Positions 1-8,258 of a stretch of DNA of 33,693 nucleotides are shown piece by piece. A program made the translations under genes and the position numbers. The notes below the pieces were generated by a model. The model made no database searches. It saw only the letters and a program-made list of their open reading frames with translations, and was not told the origin of the DNA. Within the stretch, counting starts at the first letter, position 1; each line of letters opens with the position of its first letter. Origin of the DNA: a bacterium (GTDB taxonomy: Bacteria; Patescibacteriota; Minisyncoccia; UBA6257; GWB1-50-10). Location of the stretch: the NCBI GenBank assembly GCA_002686365.1, contig NZBZ01000010.1:1-33693 (forward strand). Direction: 5' to 3'.

Positions 1-495
1 CCATTTCCGCGCATTAGTGCCATTTGTGTTCATTCGTGCCATTAGTGCTGTGTCCAAAATCTCAACCTTCTCCACAGACTCCATCATAGAGCGGCCATAT
101 GCTCCGGCATTTCCAAATACTGCCCCGCCAATAGTGCCCGGAATCCCTGAAAGAGTTTCAAGTCCCTGAAGGCCCATTGAAATTGCAAGCGTAATAATAT
201 CTGCTAAAGAAACACCAGCATCCGCAACAACGCGATTGCCATCCATATCAACAGATCCTCCTTTTGCCTGAATCAAAAGACAATCCAAGCCCTCATCAGG
301 AAATACAACATTACTCCCGCCAGCAAATACTCGATACTTTATATTCCGAGATTCTGCCTCTTCCACTGCCTCCACCAACTCATCAGACGTCCTCGCCAAA
401 ATAAAACTCTTCACCTTTCCACCAATCCGAAAAGTGCTAAGAGATGACAGAGAAACATTCTTTTTAACTTTTAACTTTTTACTTTTAACTTTCAT
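1..495 (-). CDS. murB: UDP-N-acetylenolpyruvoylglucosamine reductase MurB, C-terminus cut by window edge
   Basis: Reverse translation gives ...STFRIGGKVKSFILARTSDELVEAV...VFAGGSNVVFPDEGLDCLLIQAKGG...GLQGLETLSGIPGTIGGAVFGNAGAYG, typical MurB FAD-binding motifs; not in ORF track because partial. Confidence 0.9.
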   Translation of the reverse strand, partial: MKVKSKKLKVKKNVSLSSLSTFRIGGKVKSFILARTSDELVEAVEEAESRNIKYRVFAGGSNVVFPDEGLDCLLIQAKGGSVDMDGNRVVADAGVSLADIITLAISMGLQGLETLSGIPGTIGGAVFGNAGAYGRSMMESVEKVEILDTALMARMNTNGTNARKW

Positions 496-497
496 TG

Positions 498-569
498 CGC
501 CCTCGAGAGGATTCGAACCCCTATCTTAAGCTCCGGAAGCTCACATCCTATCCATTGGACGACGAGGGC
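498..569 (-). tRNA. tRNA-Arg (anticodon CCG)
   Basis: Manual cloverleaf: acceptor GCCCTCG/CGAGGGC, D stem GTCC/GGAT, anticodon stem TGAGC/GCTTA with loop TTCCGGA, T arm AGGGG-TTCGAAT-CCTCT; CCA not encoded. Confidence 0.93.
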
Positions 570-601
570 GATTTCTAACAAACACTACCACACACTAAGC
601 A

Positions 602-1714
602 CTAGATGCCAGACACGTACGAAATCACCTCATATCCAAACGCTAAAAGAAAAACAGCATATATTGGCGCCCGAACCCAATACCACCTACTATCAGAAAA
701 CACCCTACCCCACATAGTAACAACAAATACCCCCTCAAGCGCTAAGAATATTCCTCCTGCAAGAGAAACAAGAGTCAAGAAGTCTGTAAAACCTAAAAGA
801 TAAAAAACAAGTGGAAAACACAAAGGAACAGCTCCAGCAACCATTCTAGAAACATGCAAATCAGTCTTTAAAATATCCCGAACATTTCTCCCTATTACAA
901 AATGCGAGGTCCAAATTGCTACAAGACCAAGCGCGCCCAAAAACTTCATAAGCAAAGGAGACAAATAAAACCCATCTAAAGCCTGCGGGCTAACTTGAGG
1001 ACTAAGACGCAAAATAGCAAACACAAAAAATACATACACCACAGCCGGAAACACAGTGCCTGTAAAAATCGCAAAGGGCAATGAAAAACCTCTTCGCCTT
1101 TTCCTTGCCTCTCTATAAAGTGAGACAACCTGCGGAACAGCACTCCGCGCACTCAAAGAAAAAAGAATCGGACCAAAAGGAAGAAAGACCATAAAAAGAT
1201 CAACATCCTTCACAAGAGAAAAAGAAAATTCTTTACCAAAGCTCGCGGAAAGAACAACAATAACAATTCCCGCCATTGCAACCACGCCCAAAAATCCTGC
1301 CCATGACTGCTTAGAAAGCCCAAGAAAAATAAAAATTGAACCAATAATCCAAAATATAAATACAACTCCTATGCCCTCTATCCCAAATAAAAGTCTTGCG
1401 AAAGAAGGGGCAAGCGCAAGATAAATCAAAAGCGCAAAAAGAAGCCCGGCAATAATAAGAAACGAACCAAGCCGAGCAATACTACGAGGCAAGTACTGTT
1501 CTGCAAGATACAAAAAATGATGTCCGCCCCCACTCTTCTGAAGCACCTTCGCATACATAAGATGAACACCAAAATACACAAGAGCAAACAAGGCTAAAAA
1601 AAGAATCCCAATAAGGACCCCAACCTCTGAAAAAACATACGGCAAGGCGAATATCCCTGCACCCATTGCAGTACCAGCCAAAATCCCCACTGCTTGGAAA
1701 AAATACCTATTCAT
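602..1714 (-). CDS. Aromatic amino acid/HAAAP-type permease, multi-TM
   Basis: MNRYFFQAVGILAGTAMGAGIFALPYVFSEVG start typical of Trp/Tyr permease-like transporters; many hydrophobic helices. Confidence 0.8.
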   Translation of the reverse strand: MNRYFFQAVGILAGTAMGAGIFALPYVFSEVGVLIGILFLALFALVYFGVHLMYAKVLQKSGGGHHFLYLAEQYLPRSIARLGSFLIIAGLLFALLIYLALAPSFARLLFGIEGIGVVFIFWIIGSIFIFLGLSKQSWAGFLGVVAMAGIVIVVLSASFGKEFSFSLVKDVDLFMVFLPFGPILFSLSARSAVPQVVSLYREARKRRRGFSLPFAIFTGTVFPAVVYVFFVFAILRLSPQVSPQALDGFYLSPLLMKFLGALGLVAIWTSHFVIGRNVRDILKTDLHVSRMVAGAVPLCFPLVFYLLGFTDFLTLVSLAGGIFLALEGVFVVTMWGRVFSDSRWYWVRAPIYAVFLLAFGYEVISYVSGI

Positions 1715-1810
1715 CCCTCACTCTTGACGAACAATATCGCCAAAATTAAAAAGCACTATCTCGACCTATAATCCCCCATCTCACACATAGGCACGTGCCA
1801 AGAGTGAGGG
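1715..1810 (-). repeat. Start-codon-abutting inverted-repeat element (permease leader)
   Basis: CCCTCACTCTTG (1715-1726) / CAAGAGTGAGGG (1799-1810), perfect 12-bp stem; flanked on minus strand by ATGAAT on both sides, the 3' copy being the permease start. Confidence 0.8.
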
Positions 1811-1881
1811 ATTCATACAACAACCTCCCACCAATAAAGTGGAAGAAAAGAATTTCTTTCTCCCTACTTAACCAATAGAAC

Positions 1882-2059
1882 AAGCGAAAGAAGTTTGCTT
1901 GTAAGTGATTGCCGGAGCGCGCCCGAACATGCACGAGCGAGTAGTTATTTTTCCGGGCGCCCGCGAAACGAAGTGGAGCAGGGCGGAAAAATAACGTAAC
2001 GAGCGAGTAAACATGTTCCGCGCGCGGAGGTTTAACGAACAAGCGGACTTCTTTCGCTC
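1882..2059 (-). repeat. Long foldback element L1, beginning at the stop codon of the EF-Tu-like gene
   Basis: Arms AGCGAAAGAAGT(tt/cc)GCTTGT, nested stems around AACATG/CATGTT and TTATTTTTCC/GGAAAAATAA. Confidence 0.8.
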
Positions 2060-2315
2060 AAGCAACCCCATACACCTCATCCCCTTCCCTCACCTTATCT
2101 CCCACCTTTATTCCAACCTCCTGCTTCTTCTTAGCCTTATCCACCTCTTTATGATCATACTGCATAGACTTTATCGCCTCCTCAAAATCAGTAGTCGCGC
2201 CCTTAAACTGAATCTTCTCTCCAACCTTCACGGTCTTCGTAAACTTTACAATCGCAACCCCTAAATCCCCATAATAATGAGTTACCTCACCAATTGGTTT
2301 TGCTTCTTTGGCCAT
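2058..2315 (-). CDS. EF-Tu domain 2-like small translation elongation factor-like protein
   Basis: 85 aa, MAKEAKPIGEVTHYYGDLGVAIVKFTKTVKVGEKIQFKGATTDFEEAIKSMQ...VGDKVREGDEVYGV, beta-barrel EF domain pattern. Confidence 0.8.
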   Translation of the reverse strand: MAKEAKPIGEVTHYYGDLGVAIVKFTKTVKVGEKIQFKGATTDFEEAIKSMQYDHKEVDKAKKKQEVGIKVGDKVREGDEVYGVA

Positions 2316-2351
2316 ACAAAAAATCTGTAAACTTGTACTAAAGATCGACCT

Positions 2352-3704
2352 TTATAACTCTTGAACATCTCTCTGTTTTGGCACTGATATCTCAATCCCA
2401 AGCTCTGTCCGAGCTCGTTCGGCAAGAGCCTCCGCTTCTTCCGGCTCACCCTGAGTCACAAACACCTTCTTCGCATTTTTCAAATGGGATAACCAATTCA
2501 CAAGCTCATCCTGATCCGCATGGGCAGAATATCCCTGAATAGTTTCTTTGCGGCACCGAACCGGAACCTCCTCTCTTAAAATCTTCACCTTCTCCACGCC
2601 ATCTAAAATTCTTCGGCCAAGCGAACCACTTGCTTGATATCCGATAAAAAGAATAGAGCTCTTCGGATCCGAAAGATACGCCTTCTCATGATGAATAATC
2701 CTTCCGCCATTTGACATACCAGCTCCGGCAATAACCACCTTAGGCGGCACCACATGCGCAATCTGCTTTGACTGAAGAGTAGTAAGAGTCATCTGCAAGC
2801 CCGGAAAATCAAATATCGCATCCCCTCCCTTAATAAGCTCTATGGCCTTACCCTGAAAATACACTGGATCCTTTGAATACTTCTGATATATTGCCGTAAG
2901 CTTAATAGCCAGAGGACTATCAAGAAAAATAGGAATGTCAGGAATTTTATCATTCTCCACCAAGTCATTAAACTCATAAAGAAGCTGCTGGGTCCGCTCA
3001 AGAGCAAACGCGGGCATCATTAAAACGCCGCCAGCCTTCACCGTCTCCTCCACTAAAGCCTCCATCTTACTCTTCCGCTCTTCCATCTCTTCATGAATAC
3101 GACCCCCGTAAACCGACTCAACCAAAGCATAATCCACGTCCTTTGGATACTCCTTGCCTGTAATAAAAGGAGCATCAATATTCCCTAAATCTCCTGAAAA
3201 AAGTACTTTCTTGCCCTCTGCATGCACCAAAACAGATGATGAGCCCAAAACATGCCCGGCATTTATAAACTCCGCCTCAAAACTCCTCACCTGAATTTTC
3301 TCATGATACTGCCGCTTCTTCCAAAGCTTCATCACCTCCTGTACATCCTGAGTATCATACGGAGACTCCTTCTTCGCATGTTTTGCCTCCTCAGACAAAA
3401 TATGCTCCGAATCCAAAAGCAATAACTCTGCAAAATCCTTTGTGGGAGGAGTGGAATATATAGTCCCATGAAATCCCTGCTTGTAGAGCATGGGTAGCCG
3501 CCCAATGTGATCAATGTGAGCATGAGTAATAAAAATCGCCTCAATATCCCGAGGGTCATATGGGAAAGGCTCAAAATTCTGCCGCTCAGCATACCGAGAG
3601 CCCTGAAAAAGACCACAATCAACTAAAATCTTGGTCTTTCCAACCTCAACCATATAATTCGCTCCAGTAACAAACTCTGCCCCTCCGTGAAAGGTTAGTT
3701 TCAT
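2352..3704 (-). CDS. MBL-fold beta-CASP RNA-metabolising hydrolase (YSH1/CPSF73-like)
   Basis: MBL HxHxDH motif (THAHIDHIGRLP), beta-CASP/RMMBL region (GYQASGSLGRRILDG, GYSAHADQDELVNWL). Confidence 0.93.
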   Translation of the reverse strand: MKLTFHGGAEFVTGANYMVEVGKTKILVDCGLFQGSRYAERQNFEPFPYDPRDIEAIFITHAHIDHIGRLPMLYKQGFHGTIYSTPPTKDFAELLLLDSEHILSEEAKHAKKESPYDTQDVQEVMKLWKKRQYHEKIQVRSFEAEFINAGHVLGSSSVLVHAEGKKVLFSGDLGNIDAPFITGKEYPKDVDYALVESVYGGRIHEEMEERKSKMEALVEETVKAGGVLMMPAFALERTQQLLYEFNDLVENDKIPDIPIFLDSPLAIKLTAIYQKYSKDPVYFQGKAIELIKGGDAIFDFPGLQMTLTTLQSKQIAHVVPPKVVIAGAGMSNGGRIIHHEKAYLSDPKSSILFIGYQASGSLGRRILDGVEKVKILREEVPVRCRKETIQGYSAHADQDELVNWLSHLKNAKKVFVTQGEPEEAEALAERARTELGIEISVPKQRDVQEL

Positions 3705-3823
3705 CCCGTTAGAGACAAGATATGCTTCTTAAGCACATCCGTTATGTTTTCTAAGCGCACCATAACGACTGTCTGGTTTATTGCAGTTTGTAATATGACT
3801 AAACTTTGATTGTCTCTAACGGG
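3705..3823 (-). repeat. Start-codon-abutting structured element (MBL leader), paralogue of the dnaA leader element
   Basis: CCCGTTAGAGACAA/TTGTCTCTAACGGG terminal stem; interior aligns to 31814-31932 (shared ACGACTGTCTGGT). Confidence 0.88.
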
Positions 3824-3869
3824 ATTCATAATATCTAGTATACCTCACAACCCCCCTTTCCCCCAAGCA

Positions 3870-5891
3870 TCACCACAACTCCTCCTTTCTACGCACAGGA
3901 CCAATTCCCTCATCATCATAATCAACCTCGCCCTCGTCATCTCCTCCATCCTCCTCAACAAACATCTGATGCTCCACCTTTGAAATAACATTAGGCGCAG
4001 TAAGAAATCGGGAAATTTCACCGCTTCCCATCTCTTCACGGTGAGCCGAGTCGAACCGTCCACGAGAACTCAAATAGCTCGCAGATAAAAAGAGCTGCTT
4101 TTTTGCGCGCGTAACCCCAACATAAAACAATCTATGCTCTTCCTCAATCTCATCATCTCTGCCCAAAGCAAATCCAGAAGGCAATACCCCCTCCATAAGC
4201 CCTATAACAAATACATAATCCCATTCAAGCCCTTTTGCTGAGTGAATCGTAGAAAGCGTTAATGGCTTCTCATCATGATCTTCTGCTTCAGCCATTACTC
4301 CAAGACGAGGAGGATCAATCACAAAGTCTGCTAAAAATTGATCCAAATTCTTATACTGCTCTACAATCTCCTGAAGCACCAAAATATCATTCAGCCGTTT
4401 TGGCCAATCATCAAACTTAGTCCGAAAAATCGGCTCGTAATACTTGCTCACCTGCTTAAGCTGCTCCAGAGGAGGTATCTTCTCATGAGTTACCTCCCTC
4501 AAAAGTGAAAGAAGACGCTTCAGCCCATCTCCATATCGGCCCACAGAAGCATGTCTATCTAAGATTTCAAAAACATCTGAAAAGTCCTGAACAGAAATTA
4601 TATCATCTGTAATCTGACTAGCAGTCCGCGGACCAATGCCCTCCAAAAGCATAAGCACACGATTCCACGCAAGTTCATCCTGAAGATTCACCAAAATCTT
4701 CAAATGCGAAATAAGGTCCTTTGCATGAGCTGTCTCATAAAACTTCACTCCGCCAAAAAGCTGAAACGGAATATTCCGTCTTGCAAGCTCTGCCTGCAGA
4801 GAAATAGACGCATAAGTTGACCGAAATAAAACCGCCTGATGATGAAAAGATTCGCCCTCATCCCGAAGCTCCTTGATCTTTCCTGCAATCCACTCTGCCT
4901 CGCGCCGCGAGTTCCCAAAAAAAAGCATAGTAGGACAAACCCCCTTCTCACCATGGGCAGACCGCATTTCCTTTGAATACTTTGACGCCATATTGTCCAA
5001 CACAGCATTCGCCACATCCAAGATATCCTGCGTACTCCGGTAGTTCTCTTCCAGCTTGATAACCTTCGTCTTCGAAAACCGCTTCGGAAACTCCATAATG
5101 TTCTCGTGGGAGGCGCCCCGAAACCCATAAATACTCTGCGCATCATCCCCCACAACCATCACATTCCTATTTTCTCTGCCCAAAAAGTAAGTAATCTCGC
5201 CCTGCGCCCTATTCGTATCCTGGTACTCATCCACCATTACGTGGCTGTACTTCTCCGCGATAAAGACCTGCGTCTCTTTTTGCTGTAAAAGCATCAAAAG
5301 AAAAAAGAGTAGATCATCATAATCCAAATATCCTTTCTCCATCTTGTACTCCGCATACCTGTCCCTTAAGCGTTCAACCTCGTCCGCAAGATGCAAAAAA
5401 TTCGGATACTCTCGTAAGAGCACCGCCTCAACCGTAAGCTGCTTATTAAAAGCCTGGCTCACCACCTTTCGTAAAGCGCCCTTCTTGGGAAACCGCTCTT
5501 TCTTATCGTAAAAACCCAATTGCGTCGCGCATCGGTGAATCGCCTCCTCGGCATCCCCCTCGTCCAAAATAGAAAATTTCTTTGGAACCCCAACTCGCGT
5601 TCCGTACTTCCGGAGCATCTTGTAGGCAAACGAATGAAACGTACCGCCCTCCACGTGCTCGGCCGCCTTTACGTGCCCCGCGGCGCGCCGAAGCATCTCC
5701 CCGGCCGCCCGACGCGTGAACGTCAAAAGCAAAATCTTCTCCGGAGAAACTCCATTCTCCACCAAATGCGCCACCCGGTGCTCAATAACCCGCGTCTTCC
5801 CAGAACCGGCGCCGGCAATAACCAAAAGCGGACCTTCGGTCGCCATGACAGCTTCTTTTTGCGCAGAATTTAATTGATCTAAATGTGACAT
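3870..5891 (-). CDS. ATP-dependent DNA helicase UvrD/PcrA (SF1)
   Basis: LNSAQKEAV...VIAGAGSGKTRVIEHRVAHL, VDEYQDTNRAQ, VGDDAQSIYGFRGA, STIHSAKGLEWDYVFV; start set to internal MSHLDQLN (ORF track extends to 5930). Confidence 0.95.
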   Translation of the reverse strand: MSHLDQLNSAQKEAVMATEGPLLVIAGAGSGKTRVIEHRVAHLVENGVSPEKILLLTFTRRAAGEMLRRAAGHVKAAEHVEGGTFHSFAYKMLRKYGTRVGVPKKFSILDEGDAEEAIHRCATQLGFYDKKERFPKKGALRKVVSQAFNKQLTVEAVLLREYPNFLHLADEVERLRDRYAEYKMEKGYLDYDDLLFFLLMLLQQKETQVFIAEKYSHVMVDEYQDTNRAQGEITYFLGRENRNVMVVGDDAQSIYGFRGASHENIMEFPKRFSKTKVIKLEENYRSTQDILDVANAVLDNMASKYSKEMRSAHGEKGVCPTMLFFGNSRREAEWIAGKIKELRDEGESFHHQAVLFRSTYASISLQAELARRNIPFQLFGGVKFYETAHAKDLISHLKILVNLQDELAWNRVLMLLEGIGPRTASQITDDIISVQDFSDVFEILDRHASVGRYGDGLKRLLSLLREVTHEKIPPLEQLKQVSKYYEPIFRTKFDDWPKRLNDILVLQEIVEQYKNLDQFLADFVIDPPRLGVMAEAEDHDEKPLTLSTIHSAKGLEWDYVFVIGLMEGVLPSGFALGRDDEIEEEHRLFYVGVTRAKKQLFLSASYLSSRGRFDSAHREEMGSGEISRFLTAPNVISKVEHQMFVEEDGGDDEGEVDYDDEGIGPVRRKEELW

Positions 5892-5912
5892 AGTACTAAC
5901 AAACCGCCCCTG

Positions 5913-5947
5913 CCCCGTGAGATGTGCCACGCGCTATCTCACTGGGG
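5913..5947 (-). repeat. Hairpin upstream of uvrD, resembling the murE palindrome
   Basis: CCCC-GTGAGAT...ATCTCAC-T-GGGG; shares CCTGCCCCGTG with 7357-7367. Confidence 0.65.
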
Positions 5948-6041
5948 TCCCTCTGCGACGCATTAAGTTGTTTCAAATGTTTCTCCACTGCTTCCCCATC
6001 CTACCAGAAAACAGACATTCGATAAAAATGCAGCACGATGG

Positions 6042-6050
6042 TATAATATA
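6042..6050 (+). promoter_or_regulatory. Putative -10 region (TATAAT) upstream of the 144-aa ORF
   Basis: cgatggTATAATatac upstream of 6086; weak -35; coordinates approximate. Confidence 0.4.
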
Positions 6051-6085
6051 CTGAAAGAAAAGGTCGTATACTATCCGCAGATACC

Positions 6086-6520
6086 ATGAAAAAGATCAAA
6101 ACAGCAATCATAGCGGGAAGCGCGCTCGCTCCCGTTGTTGCTCTAGCGCAAGGAGCAACGCTCAACATACAGGGAACTTGGGGGATCATAGGATCTATTG
6201 TTGTCTTCGTACTCTACATCACCCTACTGATATTTTGGATTGTAATGCTCGTGCACTCAATAAAACATCCGATAGAACATAAACCGCTGTGGATACTCGT
6301 TATCATCTTGGGCGGAATACTAGGGTCGGTAATATACTTCTTCGCGGTGAAAAAACCTTACGAAAAGAGTGGGACGCCCCCAGCGCAGTCTCCACAAGGG
6401 CCTCCACAGCCGCCGCAACAACCAACTGAAGGGCCGTCCAACCCCCCAAGACCTCCATACGTACCGCCGCAGCCCCCCACGCCGCCGCAACCGCCTCAAC
6501 CGCCGGGACCCCAGCAATAA
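6086..6520 (+). CDS. Small membrane protein with PLDc_N-like hairpin and proline-rich C-terminal tail
   Basis: Two TM segments with W-x-LVIILGGILGSVIYFF, then PPQPPQQPTEGPSNPPRPPYVPPQPPTPPQPPQPPGPQQ; followed by intrinsic terminator. Confidence 0.75.
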   Translation: MKKIKTAIIAGSALAPVVALAQGATLNIQGTWGIIGSIVVFVLYITLLIFWIVMLVHSIKHPIEHKPLWILVIILGGILGSVIYFFAVKKPYEKSGTPPAQSPQGPPQPPQQPTEGPSNPPRPPYVPPQPPTPPQPPQPPGPQQ

Positions 6521-6530
6521 AACAAAAAAG

Positions 6531-6556
6531 AGCCTCGCCTTAGCGGGGCTTTTTTA
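6531..6556 (+). terminator. Intrinsic terminator
   Basis: AGCCTCGC-CTTA-GCGGGGCT then TTTTTT. Confidence 0.88.
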
Positions 6557-6698
6557 TACCAAATCCTCAAAAACTTGACACACGCATACCATCCAATGCA
6601 GTAAAACTAGCAGGCGGAGACATCCCGAAAATTGGAGAGGAAGAAACTAATGGGAGCCGGGAAAAACAACTACGGACGAACCCCGCAAGAAACGAAAG

Positions 6699-6723
6699 CC
6701 CCCAACGCACCACGCGTTGGGGG
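6699..6723. terminator. Hairpin terminator between convergent units
   Basis: CCCCCAACGC-ACCAC-GCGTTGGGGG, 10-bp perfect stem, T-rich on the plus side (ACTTATTTT). Confidence 0.7.
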
Positions 6724-6737
6724 ACTTATTTTAAAAA

Positions 6738-8090
6738 CTAACTCAACGCCTCCTCCACAACCTTCCGCTCATCCCACGGAATCTTCTTCCCGCCTCCCAC
6801 AACCATCCAAACCTCTCCCCCTTTAGCGCTAAAAACCACCACATCCCCATTATTCGCAAGCGAAATAGCTTTCTGTATCCCCTCTCTTCGGTCTAAAATT
6901 TTATAAACCGCGGAACGCCTTCCCTTGTCCTCCATGAGAACCCCTTTTTCAACATCTTCAATAATCTTCATAGGGTCCTCGTCATACGGATCTTCGTTTG
7001 AAAGAACTATCTCGCCACAATACCGAGCCGCAATCTTCCCCATCTCCGCGCGCTTCCACCTATCTCTCCCCCCGCCCTGCGAACCCAAAAGTCCGATAAG
7101 TTTCCCGCCATCTTTCTTAAAAATCTCCGCCGCCTTATAAAGCTCTTCCAGGCTCTTTGGCTCATGCGCATAATCCACAATTACGGTAAACGGCTCCTTC
7201 TGAACAATCTCAAGTCTTCCCTCAACAGACCGCAGGGCCGCCGAGGCGCTCTGAAGTTTATCCAAAGAAAAACCAAGAGCCGAAACTGCCGCAATCGCCC
7301 CTGCCGCATTATACACATTGAACTCTCCAATTAGAGGAATTTTAAAATGAGTGCCACCTGCCCCGTGGCCGCTTCGCGGCTCTACGGGGTTCACATCAAA
7401 TTCCGAAATATTCTTCCCAAGCTTAATTTTCGAAATTTGAATCTTGTCATCTAGGCCCTTAGCCTCATTCAATAAAAATCCGATTTTCTTTGAAACTTTT
7501 GGCTTCAAAAAATACTCTACGTTCTCATCATCCAAATTATAAACCCCAACACCGTCTTTCTTCCTAGCAACTTGCTGAAACAACTTCACCTTTGTGTCCC
7601 TATACCCCTCAAACCCTCCGTGACGTTCAATATGCTCTGGAGACAAGTTTGTAAAAACCGCCATGTTGTAATCAATAAACCGATGACGATACTGAAGCAT
7701 GCCTTCTGACGTTGTCTCAATAACTGCATACTTACATCCATTACTCTTCATCTCTTTCAAAAGCTTTTGCAACTGAAAACGCCCAGGCATACCCTGCTTT
7801 GTATCATTCACTCGCTCTGACCTCCCTCCCTCGCCCCCGACTCGAAACTGCACTGAACTCGTCATCCCAACATTTTTTTCCAAGCTCAACTCCTCAAATA
7901 AACTTGCTATCAAATGCACAGTTGTAGTCTTACCCTTTGTACCAGTAACTCCAATCACATACATCTTCTTAGACGGCATCCCATACCAAACATGCGCCAA
8001 AAAACCAAGCCCGTAATGATACGGCCCCTGTAAAACCCGAAAAATGGACACTGGAACAAGTTTTTTAAGAAATGCCAACAAATTATCCAT
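6738..8090 (-). CDS. UDP-N-acetylmuramyl-tripeptide synthetase, MurE-like Mur ligase
   Basis: VIGVTGTKGKTTTVHLIASLFEE, ETTSEGMLQYRHRFIDYNMAVFTNLSPEHIERHGGFE, IVDYAHEPKSLEELYK, LLGSQGGGRDRWKRAEMG, LSNEDPYDEDP. Confidence 0.93.
   Translation of the reverse strand: MDNLLAFLKKLVPVSIFRVLQGPYHYGLGFLAHVWYGMPSKKMYVIGVTGTKGKTTTVHLIASLFEELSLEKNVGMTSSVQFRVGGEGGRSERVNDTKQGMPGRFQLQKLLKEMKSNGCKYAVIETTSEGMLQYRHRFIDYNMAVFTNLSPEHIERHGGFEGYRDTKVKLFQQVARKKDGVGVYNLDDENVEYFLKPKVSKKIGFLLNEAKGLDDKIQISKIKLGKNISEFDVNPVEPRSGHGAGGTHFKIPLIGEFNVYNAAGAIAAVSALGFSLDKLQSASAALRSVEGRLEIVQKEPFTVIVDYAHEPKSLEELYKAAEIFKKDGGKLIGLLGSQGGGRDRWKRAEMGKIAARYCGEIVLSNEDPYDEDPMKIIEDVEKGVLMEDKGRRSAVYKILDRREGIQKAISLANNGDVVVFSAKGGEVWMVVGGGKKIPWDERKVVEEALS
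7361..7389. repeat. Intragenic palindrome inside the murE-like CDS
   Basis: CCCCGT-GG-CCGC-TTC-GCGG-CTCT-ACGGGG; encodes in-frame NPVEPRSGHGAGG. Confidence 0.7.
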
Positions 8091-8142
8091 ATAACACCCT
8101 CATCCTACACCCTGAAAAATAAAAAACAAAGATAACTGCACC

Positions 8143-8172
8143 TTGACACCACACATAACATGTGATTATATA
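8143..8172 (+). promoter_or_regulatory. Sigma70-type promoter for the ROK-like gene
   Basis: TTGACA (8143-8148), 18-nt spacer, TATATA (8167-8172). Confidence 0.65.
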
Positions 8173-8258
8173 AGTTCTGCTCTTCGCGGTTCCAAAGATA
8201 AAAGCGCCCACAAAACCCACAACTTACAGCTACCAAAAGATCGAAAGGAGATGGTGTT

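Noticed and set aside
1746-2264. Small ORFs 1746-2042, 1868-2080 and 2013-2264
   Set aside because: They lie across foldback L1 or antisense to the EF-like gene; composition is not protein-like.
6320-6578. Arg-rich shadow ORFs opposite or out of frame with the proline-rich tail
   Set aside because: By-products of CCN/GGN-repeat coding.
6575-6726. Possible TTGACA-driven sRNA or micro-ORF (ORF 6632-6826)
   Set aside because: TTGACA has no good -10 at proper spacing and the ORF reads through the strong hairpin; not enough support.
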